Origin: Halobaculum magnesiiphilum
GTDB taxonomy: Archaea; Halobacteriota; Halobacteria; Halobacteriales; Haloferacaceae
Length of the DNA: 64,000 nt
Direction: 5' to 3'
Assembly (NCBI RefSeq): GCF_019823105.1
Contig: NZ_CP081958.1
Location: 1,302,001-1,366,000 of the forward strand
Positions 16,827 to 24,843 of this stretch are shown here, in pieces. The translations under genes and the position numbers were made by a program. Each line of letters starts with the position of its first letter. Position 1 is the stretch's first letter. The notes beneath the pieces were generated by a model, which saw nothing but the letters and a program-made list of their open reading frames with translations, was not told the DNA's origin and ran no database searches.

Positions 16827-17257
16827 CCGGGACCGAGGTCGGCTCCCAGAGCGGCTCGGGAGGGACCCCGACCGTCTCCACCCGGCGGCGCTACCGTCGG
16901 CTGCTGTTCGGTTCGGTCGGCGTCGGGGTGATCGCGAACGTCGCGCTCAGGCTCCTCTCGTACCCCGTCGCGGCCGAGGCGGCCTACTGGGTCGGGATCC
17001 TCGGCTTCCTCGCGGTGTGGCAGTTCAGCCCCGTGACGCTGTTCGACGAACGCGACGCCGAACTGGAGCGCCGAGCGAGCACGGTCACGCTGGTCGTGGC
17101 CGCGGTCGTCCTCGTCCTCGGCGCCTCCGGCGCGCGAACGTTGAGCGCGCTGAACCTCTACGACGCGCCGCCGTTCCTCAGCGGCGTGCTGTACGGCTAC
17201 GTCGGGTTGTTCGTCGTGTTCGCGGTCGCCTACGGGTGGATGAGCAGGACACGATGA
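16823..17257 (+). CDS. Second four-helix membrane protein, DUF2178-like
   Basis: A 144-residue membrane protein with the same plan as its upstream neighbour: about four hydrophobic segments and a central FDERDAELERRAS motif. The two probably arose by duplication and may form a complex. ATGA overlaps on both sides couple it to the first membrane protein and to the HTH gene. Confidence 0.82.
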   Translation: MTGTEVGSQSGSGGTPTVSTRRRYRRLLFGSVGVGVIANVALRLLSYPVAAEAAYWVGILGFLAVWQFSPVTLFDERDAELERRASTVTLVVAAVVLVLGASGARTLSALNLYDAPPFLSGVLYGYVGLFVVFAVAYGWMSRTR

Positions 17258-17460
17258 ACAACGACGTACGCGCCCGGCGCGAGGAGCACGGGCTGAGCCA
17301 GGCGGGCCTGGCCGAGGCGGTCGGCGTCACCCGCCAGACGATCAACAGCATCGAACGCGGGCGCTACGACCCGTCGCTGGAGCTCGCGTTCGCGCTCGCG
17401 GACTTCTTCGAGTGCCGGATCGAGGACCTGTTCCACCCGGACGGCGCCGACGCGACGTGA
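17254..17460 (+). CDS. XRE/Cro-type helix-turn-helix regulator
   Basis: A 68-residue DNA-binding protein that is almost entirely one HTH domain (LSQAGLAEAVGVTRQTINSIE, about 14-34) plus a short helix ending in ECRIEDLFHP. This YozG/MTH-like class usually controls its own operon. ATGA overlap with the membrane protein gene shows translational coupling. It is the obvious candidate to bind the palindromes at 16375-16409. Confidence 0.92.
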   Translation: MNNDVRARREEHGLSQAGLAEAVGVTRQTINSIERGRYDPSLELAFALADFFECRIEDLFHPDGADAT

Positions 17461-17506
17461 GGCGGTCGCCACAAAGCCCATCGTCGACCGCCGACGACCG
17501 CCACCC

Positions 17507-17968
17507 GTGAATCGGTCCACCGCCCTCGCCGCCCTCCGCCTCGGAACCGTCGCCGTCGGTCTCGCCGGCTTCGTGGCCGTCGCGGTGTTCGTCTTCGACC
17601 TCCCGCCGCCGCCCGAGACCGGCGACGGGCTCCCCGCGGCGTTCGGCTTCGCGATCGCGTTGCTCGGGACCGCCGTCGCCGGCGTCGTCACCGTCGTCGG
17701 CTACGGGCTCCCCGCCGGCGAGGGGCGCCTCCGTGTCGGCCCCCTCGCCGACCGCCCGAGCACAGACCGGCTCGTCGCCGGCGGCGCCGCCGCCTCGGTG
17801 CTTGGTGTCGCACTCACGGTCGGCCTCGCGTTTCTCGCCTCGGGGATGGTCGCCGTCGCGGTGTGGGTCGTCGGCGCCGGGCTCCTCGTCGGCGGGCTCG
17901 TCTCGCTCGCGCTCGGCGGCCTCGCCGTCGGGGGTCGGCTCGTCGCCGACGCCGTCACGGGCGAGTGA
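17507..17968 (+). CDS. Four-helix membrane protein of unknown function
   Basis: A 153-residue protein beginning at GTG 17507 with a first helix (TVAVGLAGFVAVAVFVFDL), a second around residues 45-70, and two further helices in the C-terminal half (LGVALTVGLAFLASGMVAVAVW and AGLLVGGLVSLALGGLAV). No charged catalytic motif is visible. It stands 46 bases after the HTH gene, but does not share its coupling. Confidence 0.72.
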   Translation: MNRSTALAALRLGTVAVGLAGFVAVAVFVFDLPPPPETGDGLPAAFGFAIALLGTAVAGVVTVVGYGLPAGEGRLRVGPLADRPSTDRLVAGGAAASVLGVALTVGLAFLASGMVAVAVWVVGAGLLVGGLVSLALGGLAVGGRLVADAVTGE

Positions 17969-18019
17969 CCCAGCAGCCCGGGCCCGGGGTTGAAGCGATC
18001 GCGGGCGGTAGTCGGGGCC

Positions 18020-18640
18020 ATGAGCGACGGTCACGATCACGGAGACGACGACCACGGACACGAGGACGGTCACCATCACGACCACGGCGGCCACGATCAC
18101 GACGACGGTCACGACCACGACGCCCACAGCCACGATCACGACCACGACCATCACGCCCACGACGTCGAACAGCTCGGATACGCGGTCGTCACGGTCTCCT
18201 CGTCGCGGGGACACGAGGACGACGCCGCGGGCGACGCCATCGAGTCGGCCGTCGAGGGCGCCGGCGACGAGGTCGTCGTCCGCGAGGTCATCGCCGACGA
18301 CTTCGACGGTGTGCAGGGGACCGTCGACCGCCTCGTCGACCGCGACGACGTGGACTGCGTGGTGACGACAGGCGGGACGGGCGTCACCCCGGACGACGTG
18401 ACCGTCGAGGCGGTGGTTCCGCTGTTCGACAAGGAGCTTCCGGGCTTCGGCGAACTGTTCCGCGCGATGAGCCGCGAGGAGATCGGCACGATGGTCGTGG
18501 GCACGCGCGCGACCGCCGGCGTCGCCGGCGGCGTCCCCGTGTTCTGTCTCCCCGGGAGCGAGAACGCCGCGCGGCTCGGGAGCGAGGAGATCATCGTCGA
18601 GGAGGCGGGGCATCTCGCGGGGTTAGCGAGACGCGAGTGA
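18020..18640 (+). CDS. moaB: MoaB/MogA-type molybdopterin adenylyltransferase with a His-rich N-terminal arm
   Basis: MoaB-type proteins bind molybdopterin and in archaea can adenylylate it before MoeA acts. The 206-residue product has the core motif TTGGTGVTPDD (about 116-126) and CLPGSENA near the end. Residues 1-48 form an extension with 19 His and 16 Asp, in HDH/HDHD runs, a likely metal-binding or storage arm. ATG 18020 begins this arm; a ten-codon longer frame starts at 17990. It is 8 kb from the moeA pair. Confidence 0.9.
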   Translation: MSDGHDHGDDDHGHEDGHHHDHGGHDHDDGHDHDAHSHDHDHDHHAHDVEQLGYAVVTVSSSRGHEDDAAGDAIESAVEGAGDEVVVREVIADDFDGVQGTVDRLVDRDDVDCVVTTGGTGVTPDDVTVEAVVPLFDKELPGFGELFRAMSREEIGTMVVGTRATAGVAGGVPVFCLPGSENAARLGSEEIIVEEAGHLAGLARRE

Positions 18641-19051
18641 GGGCGAAGCCCGAACGACCGTCTCGGCCACCGGCGGAGCGGTCTCGTGCCGCTCCGCCCA
18701 GAACATAGCGAGACGGGAGTAGCGAGGTCGAGCGAAGCGAGACCTCGTTGCGAACGGCGAACGGAGTGAGCCGTGAGCGGAGCAACGCAAGACCTCGTTG
18801 CGAACAGCGAGAAGACGAACCGGCGAAAGCGTCGGTGGCAGCGGATCGGGCGGTGGCAGCGGATCGGGCGGTGGCACGGCGTTCCGTTGGTTCGGCATGG
18901 AGGGCCGATCAGTCGGGAACCGATTTGTTCGGGGGCATTCAACCCTACTGGGGAGGCACGTATTACTTCACCGTCCGGTGATCTTCCCACTGTTCGGTCG
19001 GCAGTCCGGTAAGCGGAACAAACATGGGTCGGCCGTTCGTTCTTCCGGTGA
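18641..19051. repeat. Repeat-rich 411-base gap after moaB
   Basis: No convincing gene. It holds a 10+7+10 hairpin (18672-18698), a repeat copy (18723-18785, see separate entry), a second GACCTCGTTGCGAAC copy (18791-18805), two perfect 18-base tandem units (18834-18851, 18852-18869) plus seven bases of a third, and near the next gene a TATA-like TATTAC (18961) with a palindrome TCACCG-TC-CGGTGA (18968-18981). The half site TCCGGTGA recurs just before the ATG at 19052. Confidence 0.75.
18723..18785 (+). repeat. Dispersed 63-base repeat, copy 1
   Basis: Begins with a 7-11-7 hairpin (CGAGGTC ... GACCTCG, 18723-18747) and continues GTTGCGAACGGCGAACGGAG and TGAGCCGTGAGC. Closely matched by 61111-61172 and, on the minus strand, by part of 58551-58593. 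Short junk ORFs reading SLRSPFA-type peptides come from this repeat. Confidence 0.75.
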
Positions 19052-19885
19052 ATGACGACCGGCGACGCGACGGAGATCGCGGGGGTGCTCGCGAAGCGGC
19101 GCGAGGTCCTCGCGGCGCTGTGCGACGGGCCCGTGCGAAAGCGGACCCTCGTCGAACGGCTCGACGTGCCGCGGACGACGCTCGATCGCGGCGTCCGGGA
19201 GCTGGTCGACGCCGGGCTCGCCGAGGACGCCGACGGCGGCGTCCGCGCGACCGCCGTGGGGACGAACGCGCTCGACGCCCACGACCGGTACCGCGCGCGC
19301 CTCGACGGGCTCGCGCGCGGCGAACCGCTGTTCGATTCGCTGCCCGATGACACGCCGCTGGACGGGCGCTTCCTCGCCGGTGCTGCGGTCAGCCAGCCGG
19401 ACCCGTGCGTCCCCGACGGCGTCGTCGAACGGCTCTTCGAGTCGGTCCGGGGCGCGGACGCGGTGTACGGCGTCGCCCCCGCGGCGCTGACGGGGCACCT
19501 CGACACCTTCGACGACGAGGCGACCGCCGGCGGCGCGGTGCCGCGGATGGTCGTCACGCCCGCCGTGTTGGATCACCTGATCGAGATCCGCGGGGAGCGG
19601 TTCGCGGCGAACCTGCGCGACGGCACGTTCGAGTTCTTCTGCGATTCGGTGGAGATCACCTTCGGGCTCTGGATCGCCGCGCACGACGACGGCGACGACG
19701 AGGCCGGCGTCGTCGTCTACACCGATACCGGCGTCGGCGGCGTCGCGGTCAACGACGATCCGGCGGCCGTTGACTGGGCCCGCGAGCGATTCGAGCGCGC
19801 TCGGGACGGCGCCGAGCGGGTGACGCCCGAGACGGTTCGAAACGGCCGAGACGGCGTGGCGGCCAACGTCGAAGGCGCCGAGTGA
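19052..19885 (+). CDS. Winged-helix transcriptional regulator, FilR1/DUF1724-type
   Basis: A 277-residue regulator. Residues 10-65 form an ArsR-like winged helix (VLAALCDGPVRKRTLVERLD, recognition helix around PRTTLDRGVRELV). The rest is the FilR1-like ligand-sensing region common in haloarchaeal regulators, with TTGVGG-like TDTGVGGVAVNDDP near the end. Targets are unknown; half-site repeats just upstream suggest autoregulation. It is followed 97 bases later by cmk on the same strand. Confidence 0.88.
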   Translation: MTTGDATEIAGVLAKRREVLAALCDGPVRKRTLVERLDVPRTTLDRGVRELVDAGLAEDADGGVRATAVGTNALDAHDRYRARLDGLARGEPLFDSLPDDTPLDGRFLAGAAVSQPDPCVPDGVVERLFESVRGADAVYGVAPAALTGHLDTFDDEATAGGAVPRMVVTPAVLDHLIEIRGERFAANLRDGTFEFFCDSVEITFGLWIAAHDDGDDEAGVVVYTDTGVGGVAVNDDPAAVDWARERFERARDGAERVTPETVRNGRDGVAANVEGAE

Positions 19886-19982
19886 GTCGCGGACCGCGAG
19901 CGGCGACGGCGACCCACGCGAGCGCGCCACACACCGCGGGAGACATGGACGCCTTTTTGACCGCGACGGGCCGAGTGTCGTT

Positions 19983-20561
19983 ATGTTGCTAACGGTCTCC
20001 GGCCCGCCGGGAAGCGGGAAGAGCACCACCGCCGCCGCGCTCGCGGAGGCGTTCGACCTCGAACACGTCTCCGGGGGCGACATCTTCCGCGAACTCGCCG
20101 CCGAGCGCGACATGACGCCCGTCGAGTTCAACGAGCTCGCCGAGGACGACGACCAGATCGACCGCGACCTCGACCGCCGACTGCGCACCATCGCCGTCGA
20201 GCGCGAGGACGTGCTGTTGGAGTCGCGCCTCGCCGGCTGGCTCGCCGGCGATCACGCGGATCTGCGCATCTGGCTCGACGCGCCGTTGGACGTCCGCTGT
20301 GAGCGGATCGTCGACCGCGAGGACAAGCCGCTGGAACAGGTGATCGAGGAGACGCGCCGCCGCGAGAGCAGCGAGGCGAAACGCTACCGCGAGTACTACA
20401 ACATCGACATCGACGACCTGAGCATCTACGACCTCGTGTACAACACGGCCCGCTGGTCGCCCGAGGGCATGCTCGGGATGCTCACCACGGCGATCGACTC
20501 CTACGACCCCGACACCGACGAGGGGAAGATCTCCGTCGAGGGCGTCGACTACGACTTCTGA
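19983..20561 (+). CDS. cmk: Archaeal cytidylate kinase
   Basis: Phosphorylates CMP/dCMP with ATP in pyrimidine salvage and synthesis. The 192-residue product has the P-loop GPPGSGKST (about 7-15), EHVSGGDIFRE for nucleotide-monophosphate binding, and the lid RRRESSEAKRY, matching the short archaeal type. The cbf5 gene starts two bases after the stop; this cmk-cbf5 pair is conserved in archaea. Confidence 0.95.
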   Translation: MLLTVSGPPGSGKSTTAAALAEAFDLEHVSGGDIFRELAAERDMTPVEFNELAEDDDQIDRDLDRRLRTIAVEREDVLLESRLAGWLAGDHADLRIWLDAPLDVRCERIVDREDKPLEQVIEETRRRESSEAKRYREYYNIDIDDLSIYDLVYNTARWSPEGMLGMLTTAIDSYDPDTDEGKISVEGVDYDF

Positions 20562-20563
20562 GT

Positions 20564-21463
20564 ATGCGCCCGGCGCCCGAGACGCGAACGGTCGACGATC
20601 TCGCCGACTTCGGCGTCGTCAACCTCGACAAGCCCGCGGGCCCGTCGGCCCACCAGGTCGCCGGCTGGGTCCGCGACGTGCTCGGCGTCGACCGCGCGGC
20701 CCACTCGGGCACGCTCGACCCGAAGGTGACGGGCTGCCTGCCGACGCTGACCGGTGACGCGACGCGGATGGCGCAGGTGTTCCTCGAGGGGGCCAAGGAG
20801 TACGTCGCCGTGTTGGAACTCCACGGCACGGCCCCGACCGACCTCGACCGCGTCGTCGACGAGTTCGAGGGCGAGGTGTATCAGAAACCGCCGCGTAAGT
20901 CCGCCGTCAAGCGAAAACTCCGGACCCGCGAGGTGTACGATCTCGACGTGCTCGACCGGACGGAACGGCAGGTGCTCCTCCGAGTTCGCTGTGAGTCGGG
21001 GACCTACATCCGGAAGCTGTGTCACGACATCGGCCTCGCGCTCGGCACCGGCGGCCACATGGGCCACCTCCGACGCACCGCGACCGACCCCTTCGACGAC
21101 CGCGACCTCCACACCCTGCACGACCTCGTCGACGGCGTCGCGTTCGCGGACGGCCGGGACACCCCGGACGGGGAGCCGGACGAATCGCTGCTTCGGGACG
21201 TGCTCCGACCTGGCGAGGAGGCGCTGACGGGGCTTCCGTCGCTGACGATCGCCGATTCCGCGGCCCGCGAGGTCGCCAACGGCGCCCCAGTCTACGCACC
21301 GGGGGTCCTCGCGAGCGGCGAGGTCGGCGACGGCGCACCCGCGGCGGGCGACCTGCTCGCGTGCTACACGCCGAACGGCTCTGCCGTCTGTCTCGGGACG
21401 CTCGTCGGCGACCCGGACGCCGACGCCGGCGAGGTCGTCGAGTTGGAGCGCGTGCTGGTCTGA
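20564..21463 (+). CDS. cbf5: tRNA/rRNA pseudouridine synthase Cbf5 (TruB family)
   Basis: Catalytic subunit of the archaeal H/ACA ribonucleoprotein, which isomerises uridine guided by RNA, and can also act on tRNA U55. The 299-residue product shows the catalytic motif HSGTLDPKVTG with Asp52, the YVAVLELHG strand, KRKLRTREVYDLD, and a C-terminal PUA domain (about 215-295). Start ATG 20564 is two bases after cmk. Confidence 0.96.
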   Translation: MRPAPETRTVDDLADFGVVNLDKPAGPSAHQVAGWVRDVLGVDRAAHSGTLDPKVTGCLPTLTGDATRMAQVFLEGAKEYVAVLELHGTAPTDLDRVVDEFEGEVYQKPPRKSAVKRKLRTREVYDLDVLDRTERQVLLRVRCESGTYIRKLCHDIGLALGTGGHMGHLRRTATDPFDDRDLHTLHDLVDGVAFADGRDTPDGEPDESLLRDVLRPGEEALTGLPSLTIADSAAREVANGAPVYAPGVLASGEVGDGAPAAGDLLACYTPNGSAVCLGTLVGDPDADAGEVVELERVLV

Positions 21464-21570
21464 GTACGATCGCCGGCGGGTCACGGTCACCTGCCGGCGG
21501 CCGGACGGCGGGCGATCGCACCGACTGCCGATGCTCGGGCCTTTTTCGACCCCCGAGCCCAGCGTCCGTC

Positions 21571-22725
21571 ATGGACGAGCCACTCACCGTCGGCACTGCG
21601 ACGGCGGCACCCGGCGAGCGCGCGGACGGCTGGATCCACGCGACCGGACTCCCGACCGGCGGGAGCGAACGACTTCCAGTCACCGTGATCAACGGCGCCG
21701 ACGCGGGACCGGTGCTGTGGGTCACGGGCGGCGTCCACGGCGACGAGGCCACCGGCGTCGCCGTCGCACAGGACGTCGCCGCGGCGTTCTCTGAGACGGT
21801 CGGAGACGGAACCGGGGACGGAAACGGAGTCGGGCCCCGGGACGAGGACGCGACTCTCGCAGGCGCCGTCGTTGTCGTCCCCGTCGTCAACCCCGCGGGC
21901 CTCCGACGCAACGAGCGCACCTCCTACTACGGCGGCGACGACCCGAACCGCTACTTCCCCGACACCGAGCGCGAGGACTCGCGCCCGCCCGAGACACAGG
22001 AGCGCATCGACAGCCGGCTGTTCGACGCCCTCGCCGAGTCGGCGGACCTGCTCGTCGATTGCCACACCGCACAGGTCGGGTCGATGCCGTTCACGATCAG
22101 GGACCGGGTGCTGTACGGCGAGGAGCGCACCGAGGCGGAGGCCGAGGACCTCGCCGAGGACCTGGATCGCCTCGCGACGGCGCTCGGGCTCCCGATCCTC
22201 ACCGAGTACCCCGCCGAGGAGTACGTCGAGCAGTCGCTCCAGCGCTCGACGGCCGGCGCGGCGCTCAACACGGCCGGAGTTCCGGCCGTGACGGCGGAAC
22301 TGGGCGGCCACAGCGTCGTCGAGGAGGACGCCAGGCGGGCCGGTGTCGCCGGAATCGTCGCCGCGGCGGTCGAGTTCGGACTGCTCGACTCCGTACCCGC
22401 GGGCGTTGCCGAGGCGGGTGCGGGCGTGCCGAACTCGCCGATCGAGTACCCGGTGCGGCGGTTCGTCGGCCCGCGCGTCGAGGAGGCGGGACTGGTCCGA
22501 CACCGCGTCGCCGTCGGCGAGGCGGTCGAAGCGGGCGACGCCGTCGCCGAGGTGGTGACCCCCCACGGCGAGGTGGTCGAGAGCGTCGAGAGCGAGCACG
22601 ACGGCTACGTGATCGGTCGTGCCGAGGGGGTCGCGGTCTACGAGGGGAACCCGGTCGCGAGCATGGCCGTCCGCGACGACGGGGACCTGGTGGTTCCGAG
22701 GGATCGGGACGATGCGGAGGAGTGA
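21571..22725 (+). CDS. Succinylglutamate desuccinylase/aspartoacylase-family protein
   Basis: A 384-residue M14-like zinc hydrolase. Zinc ligands are visible in GGVHGDEATG (His and Glu, about 52-61) and DLLVDCHTAQVG (His), with the substrate-binding region NPAGLRRNERTS and DDPNRYFPD. The C-terminal 90 residues form a biotinyl/lipoyl-like beta domain (VAVGEAVEAGDAVAEV). An acidic Gly/Asp insert follows residue 70. Start ATG 21571 matches the first conserved strand. A second member of this family lies at 54488. Substrate unknown. Confidence 0.88.
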   Translation: MDEPLTVGTATAAPGERADGWIHATGLPTGGSERLPVTVINGADAGPVLWVTGGVHGDEATGVAVAQDVAAAFSETVGDGTGDGNGVGPRDEDATLAGAVVVVPVVNPAGLRRNERTSYYGGDDPNRYFPDTEREDSRPPETQERIDSRLFDALAESADLLVDCHTAQVGSMPFTIRDRVLYGEERTEAEAEDLAEDLDRLATALGLPILTEYPAEEYVEQSLQRSTAGAALNTAGVPAVTAELGGHSVVEEDARRAGVAGIVAAAVEFGLLDSVPAGVAEAGAGVPNSPIEYPVRRFVGPRVEEAGLVRHRVAVGEAVEAGDAVAEVVTPHGEVVESVESEHDGYVIGRAEGVAVYEGNPVASMAVRDDGDLVVPRDRDDAEE

Positions 22726-22816
22726 GCATCACCGAATCCGTGCCGTGGGATCGCACGACGACGCGGCTTCGATGAAACGAAGCGCTTAACCCCGGCGCTC
22801 GTTTCTACCCGAGTGC

Positions 22817-22887
22817 GGGACCGTAGGGTAGTGGTATCCTCTGCGGATGGGGTCCGTAGGACCTGAGTTCGAATCTCGGCGGTCCCA
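22817..22887 (+). tRNA. tRNA-Pro, anticodon GGG
   Basis: A full cloverleaf can be folded: acceptor GGGACCG with CGGTCCC, anticodon stem TGCGG/CCGTA with loop ATGGGGT (anticodon GGG at 22849-22851), and T arm CTGAG-TTCGAAT-CTCGG. Discriminator A is at 22887; CCA is not encoded. No intron. An AT-rich CTTAACC about 30 bases upstream is a possible TATA element. Confidence 0.95.
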
Positions 22888-23014
22888 TCACCTTTCTGAC
22901 AACAACCATCCGGCACAGTGTAACTGCCACCAGACGGCGTCGGGGTGGGGGCTGTGACGGCCCGACTCGACTCCGACCTGGCCGATACCGGACCGACGAG
23001 TCCACGGCCGAACG

Positions 23015-23449
23015 ATGACGGGGTTCACCGCCATCGGGGAAAACACCATACCGTCCGCGGACGACCGATCCACCGTGAATTCCACCGACAGGGTCACCGT
23101 CACGGACGTGATGTCGACACCGCTGGAGACCGTCTCGAAGGACGCGACCGTCCGGGAGGCGGCCCGGCGGATGCGCGAGGACGGGATCAACGCGCTCGTC
23201 GTGTTTACCACGCCCCGCGCGATCGTCTCCAGCACGGACGTGCTCGACGCCGTCGCCGAGGGTCGGGACGTCTCCGAACTCACGGTCGCCGACGTGATGA
23301 CGACCGACGTCGAGACGGTCACCCCGGACCTCTACATGGAGGAGGTCGCACAGATGATGACCACCTACGGGATCAAACACCTCCCCGTCGTCGACGACGA
23401 CTACGTCGGGATGATCTCCTCCACTGACGTGACCGCGTACCTCTCGTGA
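23015..23449 (+). CDS. CBS-domain pair protein
   Basis: A 144-residue protein consisting of two CBS motifs (about 27-80 and 88-144) with typical elements DVMSTPLETVSKDATVREAA and VADVMTTDVETV, ending GIKHLPVVDDDYVGMISSTD. CBS pairs bind adenine nucleotides or SAM and regulate partner proteins. No partner domain is fused. The first 25 residues are not conserved-looking, so the start could lie further downstream. Confidence 0.9.
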   Translation: MTGFTAIGENTIPSADDRSTVNSTDRVTVTDVMSTPLETVSKDATVREAARRMREDGINALVVFTTPRAIVSSTDVLDAVAEGRDVSELTVADVMTTDVETVTPDLYMEEVAQMMTTYGIKHLPVVDDDYVGMISSTDVTAYLS

Positions 23450-23520
23450 CCGGGGCGGGTGCGCACCCGGCGCGTCGTGCCGGCGCGCGGTTTTAACCGG
23501 ATCCGCGCCGACGTGTCACC

Positions 23521-24795
23521 ATGGCGATCGCTCGCCACGGCGCCGGTCCCGCGGCCGCCGCCCGCGCGTACGCCTCGCAGGTCCACCCGGTGTTCATGCT
23601 CCCGCCGGTGGCGACGGCGCTGTTCGGGGCGGCCCTCGCGGGCGAGTTCGACCCCGGCGTCGCGCTCGTGTACGCCGGCGCCGCGTTCTTCGCCGTCTAC
23701 ACCGCCCACGTGAAGGACGGCTACGTCGACTTCCACCGCCGCGGCGAGGACGACGACCACCCGATGACCGAGCGTGGCTGTCGTCTCGGCCTCGCGGGCG
23801 CGACCGTCGGCTTTCTCGCGTGTCTCGCCGCCCTGGCGGCGGCGGCGACGCCCCTTGCGGTCGCGATCGCGGCGCCGATGTGGCTCATCGGCTACCTCCA
23901 CGCCCCGCAACTCGACACCAACCCCGCGACGACGACCCTCGGCTATCCGGTCGGCATCGGCCTGTGTCTCCTCGGCGGCTACGCCGCACAGACGGGGACG
24001 CTCGCGGTCGCGCCGCTGGCGCTGTCGGCCGTGTTCGTCGTCATCCTCGCGGGCGTGAAGGTGATCGACGACGCCCAGGACTACGACTACGATCGGTCGA
24101 TCGACAAGCGGACCGTCGCCGTCGCGCTCGGCCCCGACCGCGCCCGCCGGGTCGCAACCGCGGCCCTCGGGGTCGGGCTGTTCGCGGTCGTCCCGCTGAC
24201 CGTCGTCGAGGTGTTGCCCCCAAGCGCGCCCGCCGCCAGCCTCGCGTTCGGCGCCGTGGCGGCCGTCGCGGTGCGGAAGGACGCGACGACGGCGACGATG
24301 CTGCTCGTTCGCGGGGCGTACCTCTTTCTCGCGGGCCTGCTCGTCGCGACCTTCTTCCGGCCGCTCGCGGCCGCGGGCGTCGCGCTCCCGGACGTGACCC
24401 TCCTCGGACCGTACACCTACCTCGCGACCGAGGCGCTGTTCGGCACGGCGGCGGCCGTGCTGCTCGTTCGTGCCGGGAGGGCGGCGCTGTGGCGGGCCAC
24501 CCGCACCGTCGCCGCCGTCTACCCCGTGGCGTACGTCTGGGACTGGTACACCCTGGAGGTGGGCGTGTTCTCGATCCCGATGCGAACGAGGATCGAGCTG
24601 CTCGGGATCCCGCTGGAGGAACACCTGTTCATGCTCGTCGTGCCGGCGCTCGTGCTCGGGGTCCACGAGACGGTGAACCCGCGTCCGCGTCGGCGCTCGG
24701 CGGAGGCGACCGCCGACCGCGACGGGGACAGGGACGGGGACGCGGCCGTCGGCGACGAGGACGCGGGCCCGGACCCCGACACGGGCGGGCAGTAA
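23521..24795 (+). CDS. UbiA-type prenyltransferase fused to a lycopene-cyclase domain
   Basis: A 424-residue multi-spanning protein. The N-terminal 290 residues are UbiA-like, with both Asp-rich metal/diphosphate motifs (DGYVD about 66-70; DDAQDYDYDRSIDKRT about 183-198). The C-terminal 90 residues match the lycopene-cyclase repeat of the CrtYc/d and CarR type: WDWYTLEVGVF (about 340-350) and GIPLEEHLF (about 362-370). It most likely acts on C40/C50 carotenoids, as a lycopene elongase joined to half of a heterodimeric cyclase. The acidic tail is low-complexity. It stands alone, with no other crt gene in the window. Confidence 0.85.
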   Translation: MAIARHGAGPAAAARAYASQVHPVFMLPPVATALFGAALAGEFDPGVALVYAGAAFFAVYTAHVKDGYVDFHRRGEDDDHPMTERGCRLGLAGATVGFLACLAALAAAATPLAVAIAAPMWLIGYLHAPQLDTNPATTTLGYPVGIGLCLLGGYAAQTGTLAVAPLALSAVFVVILAGVKVIDDAQDYDYDRSIDKRTVAVALGPDRARRVATAALGVGLFAVVPLTVVEVLPPSAPAASLAFGAVAAVAVRKDATTATMLLVRGAYLFLAGLLVATFFRPLAAAGVALPDVTLLGPYTYLATEALFGTAAAVLLVRAGRAALWRATRTVAAVYPVAYVWDWYTLEVGVFSIPMRTRIELLGIPLEEHLFMLVVPALVLGVHETVNPRPRRRSAEATADRDGDRDGDAAVGDEDAGPDPDTGGQ

Positions 24796-24843
24796 GCGAC
24801 CCGTCGAGGGCGCCACTCCCCGATAGCGGGCGGCGTCGGCCGC

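Noticed and set aside
18748-19055. Several 60-90 codon ORFs in the gap after moaB
   Set aside because: Their peptides derive from dispersed repeat DNA (SLRSPFA-type and GGSGSGGG translations) and overlap one another in three frames.
22817-22887. An intron in tRNA-Pro
   Set aside because: The anticodon loop is the normal seven bases and the whole gene is 71 bases.
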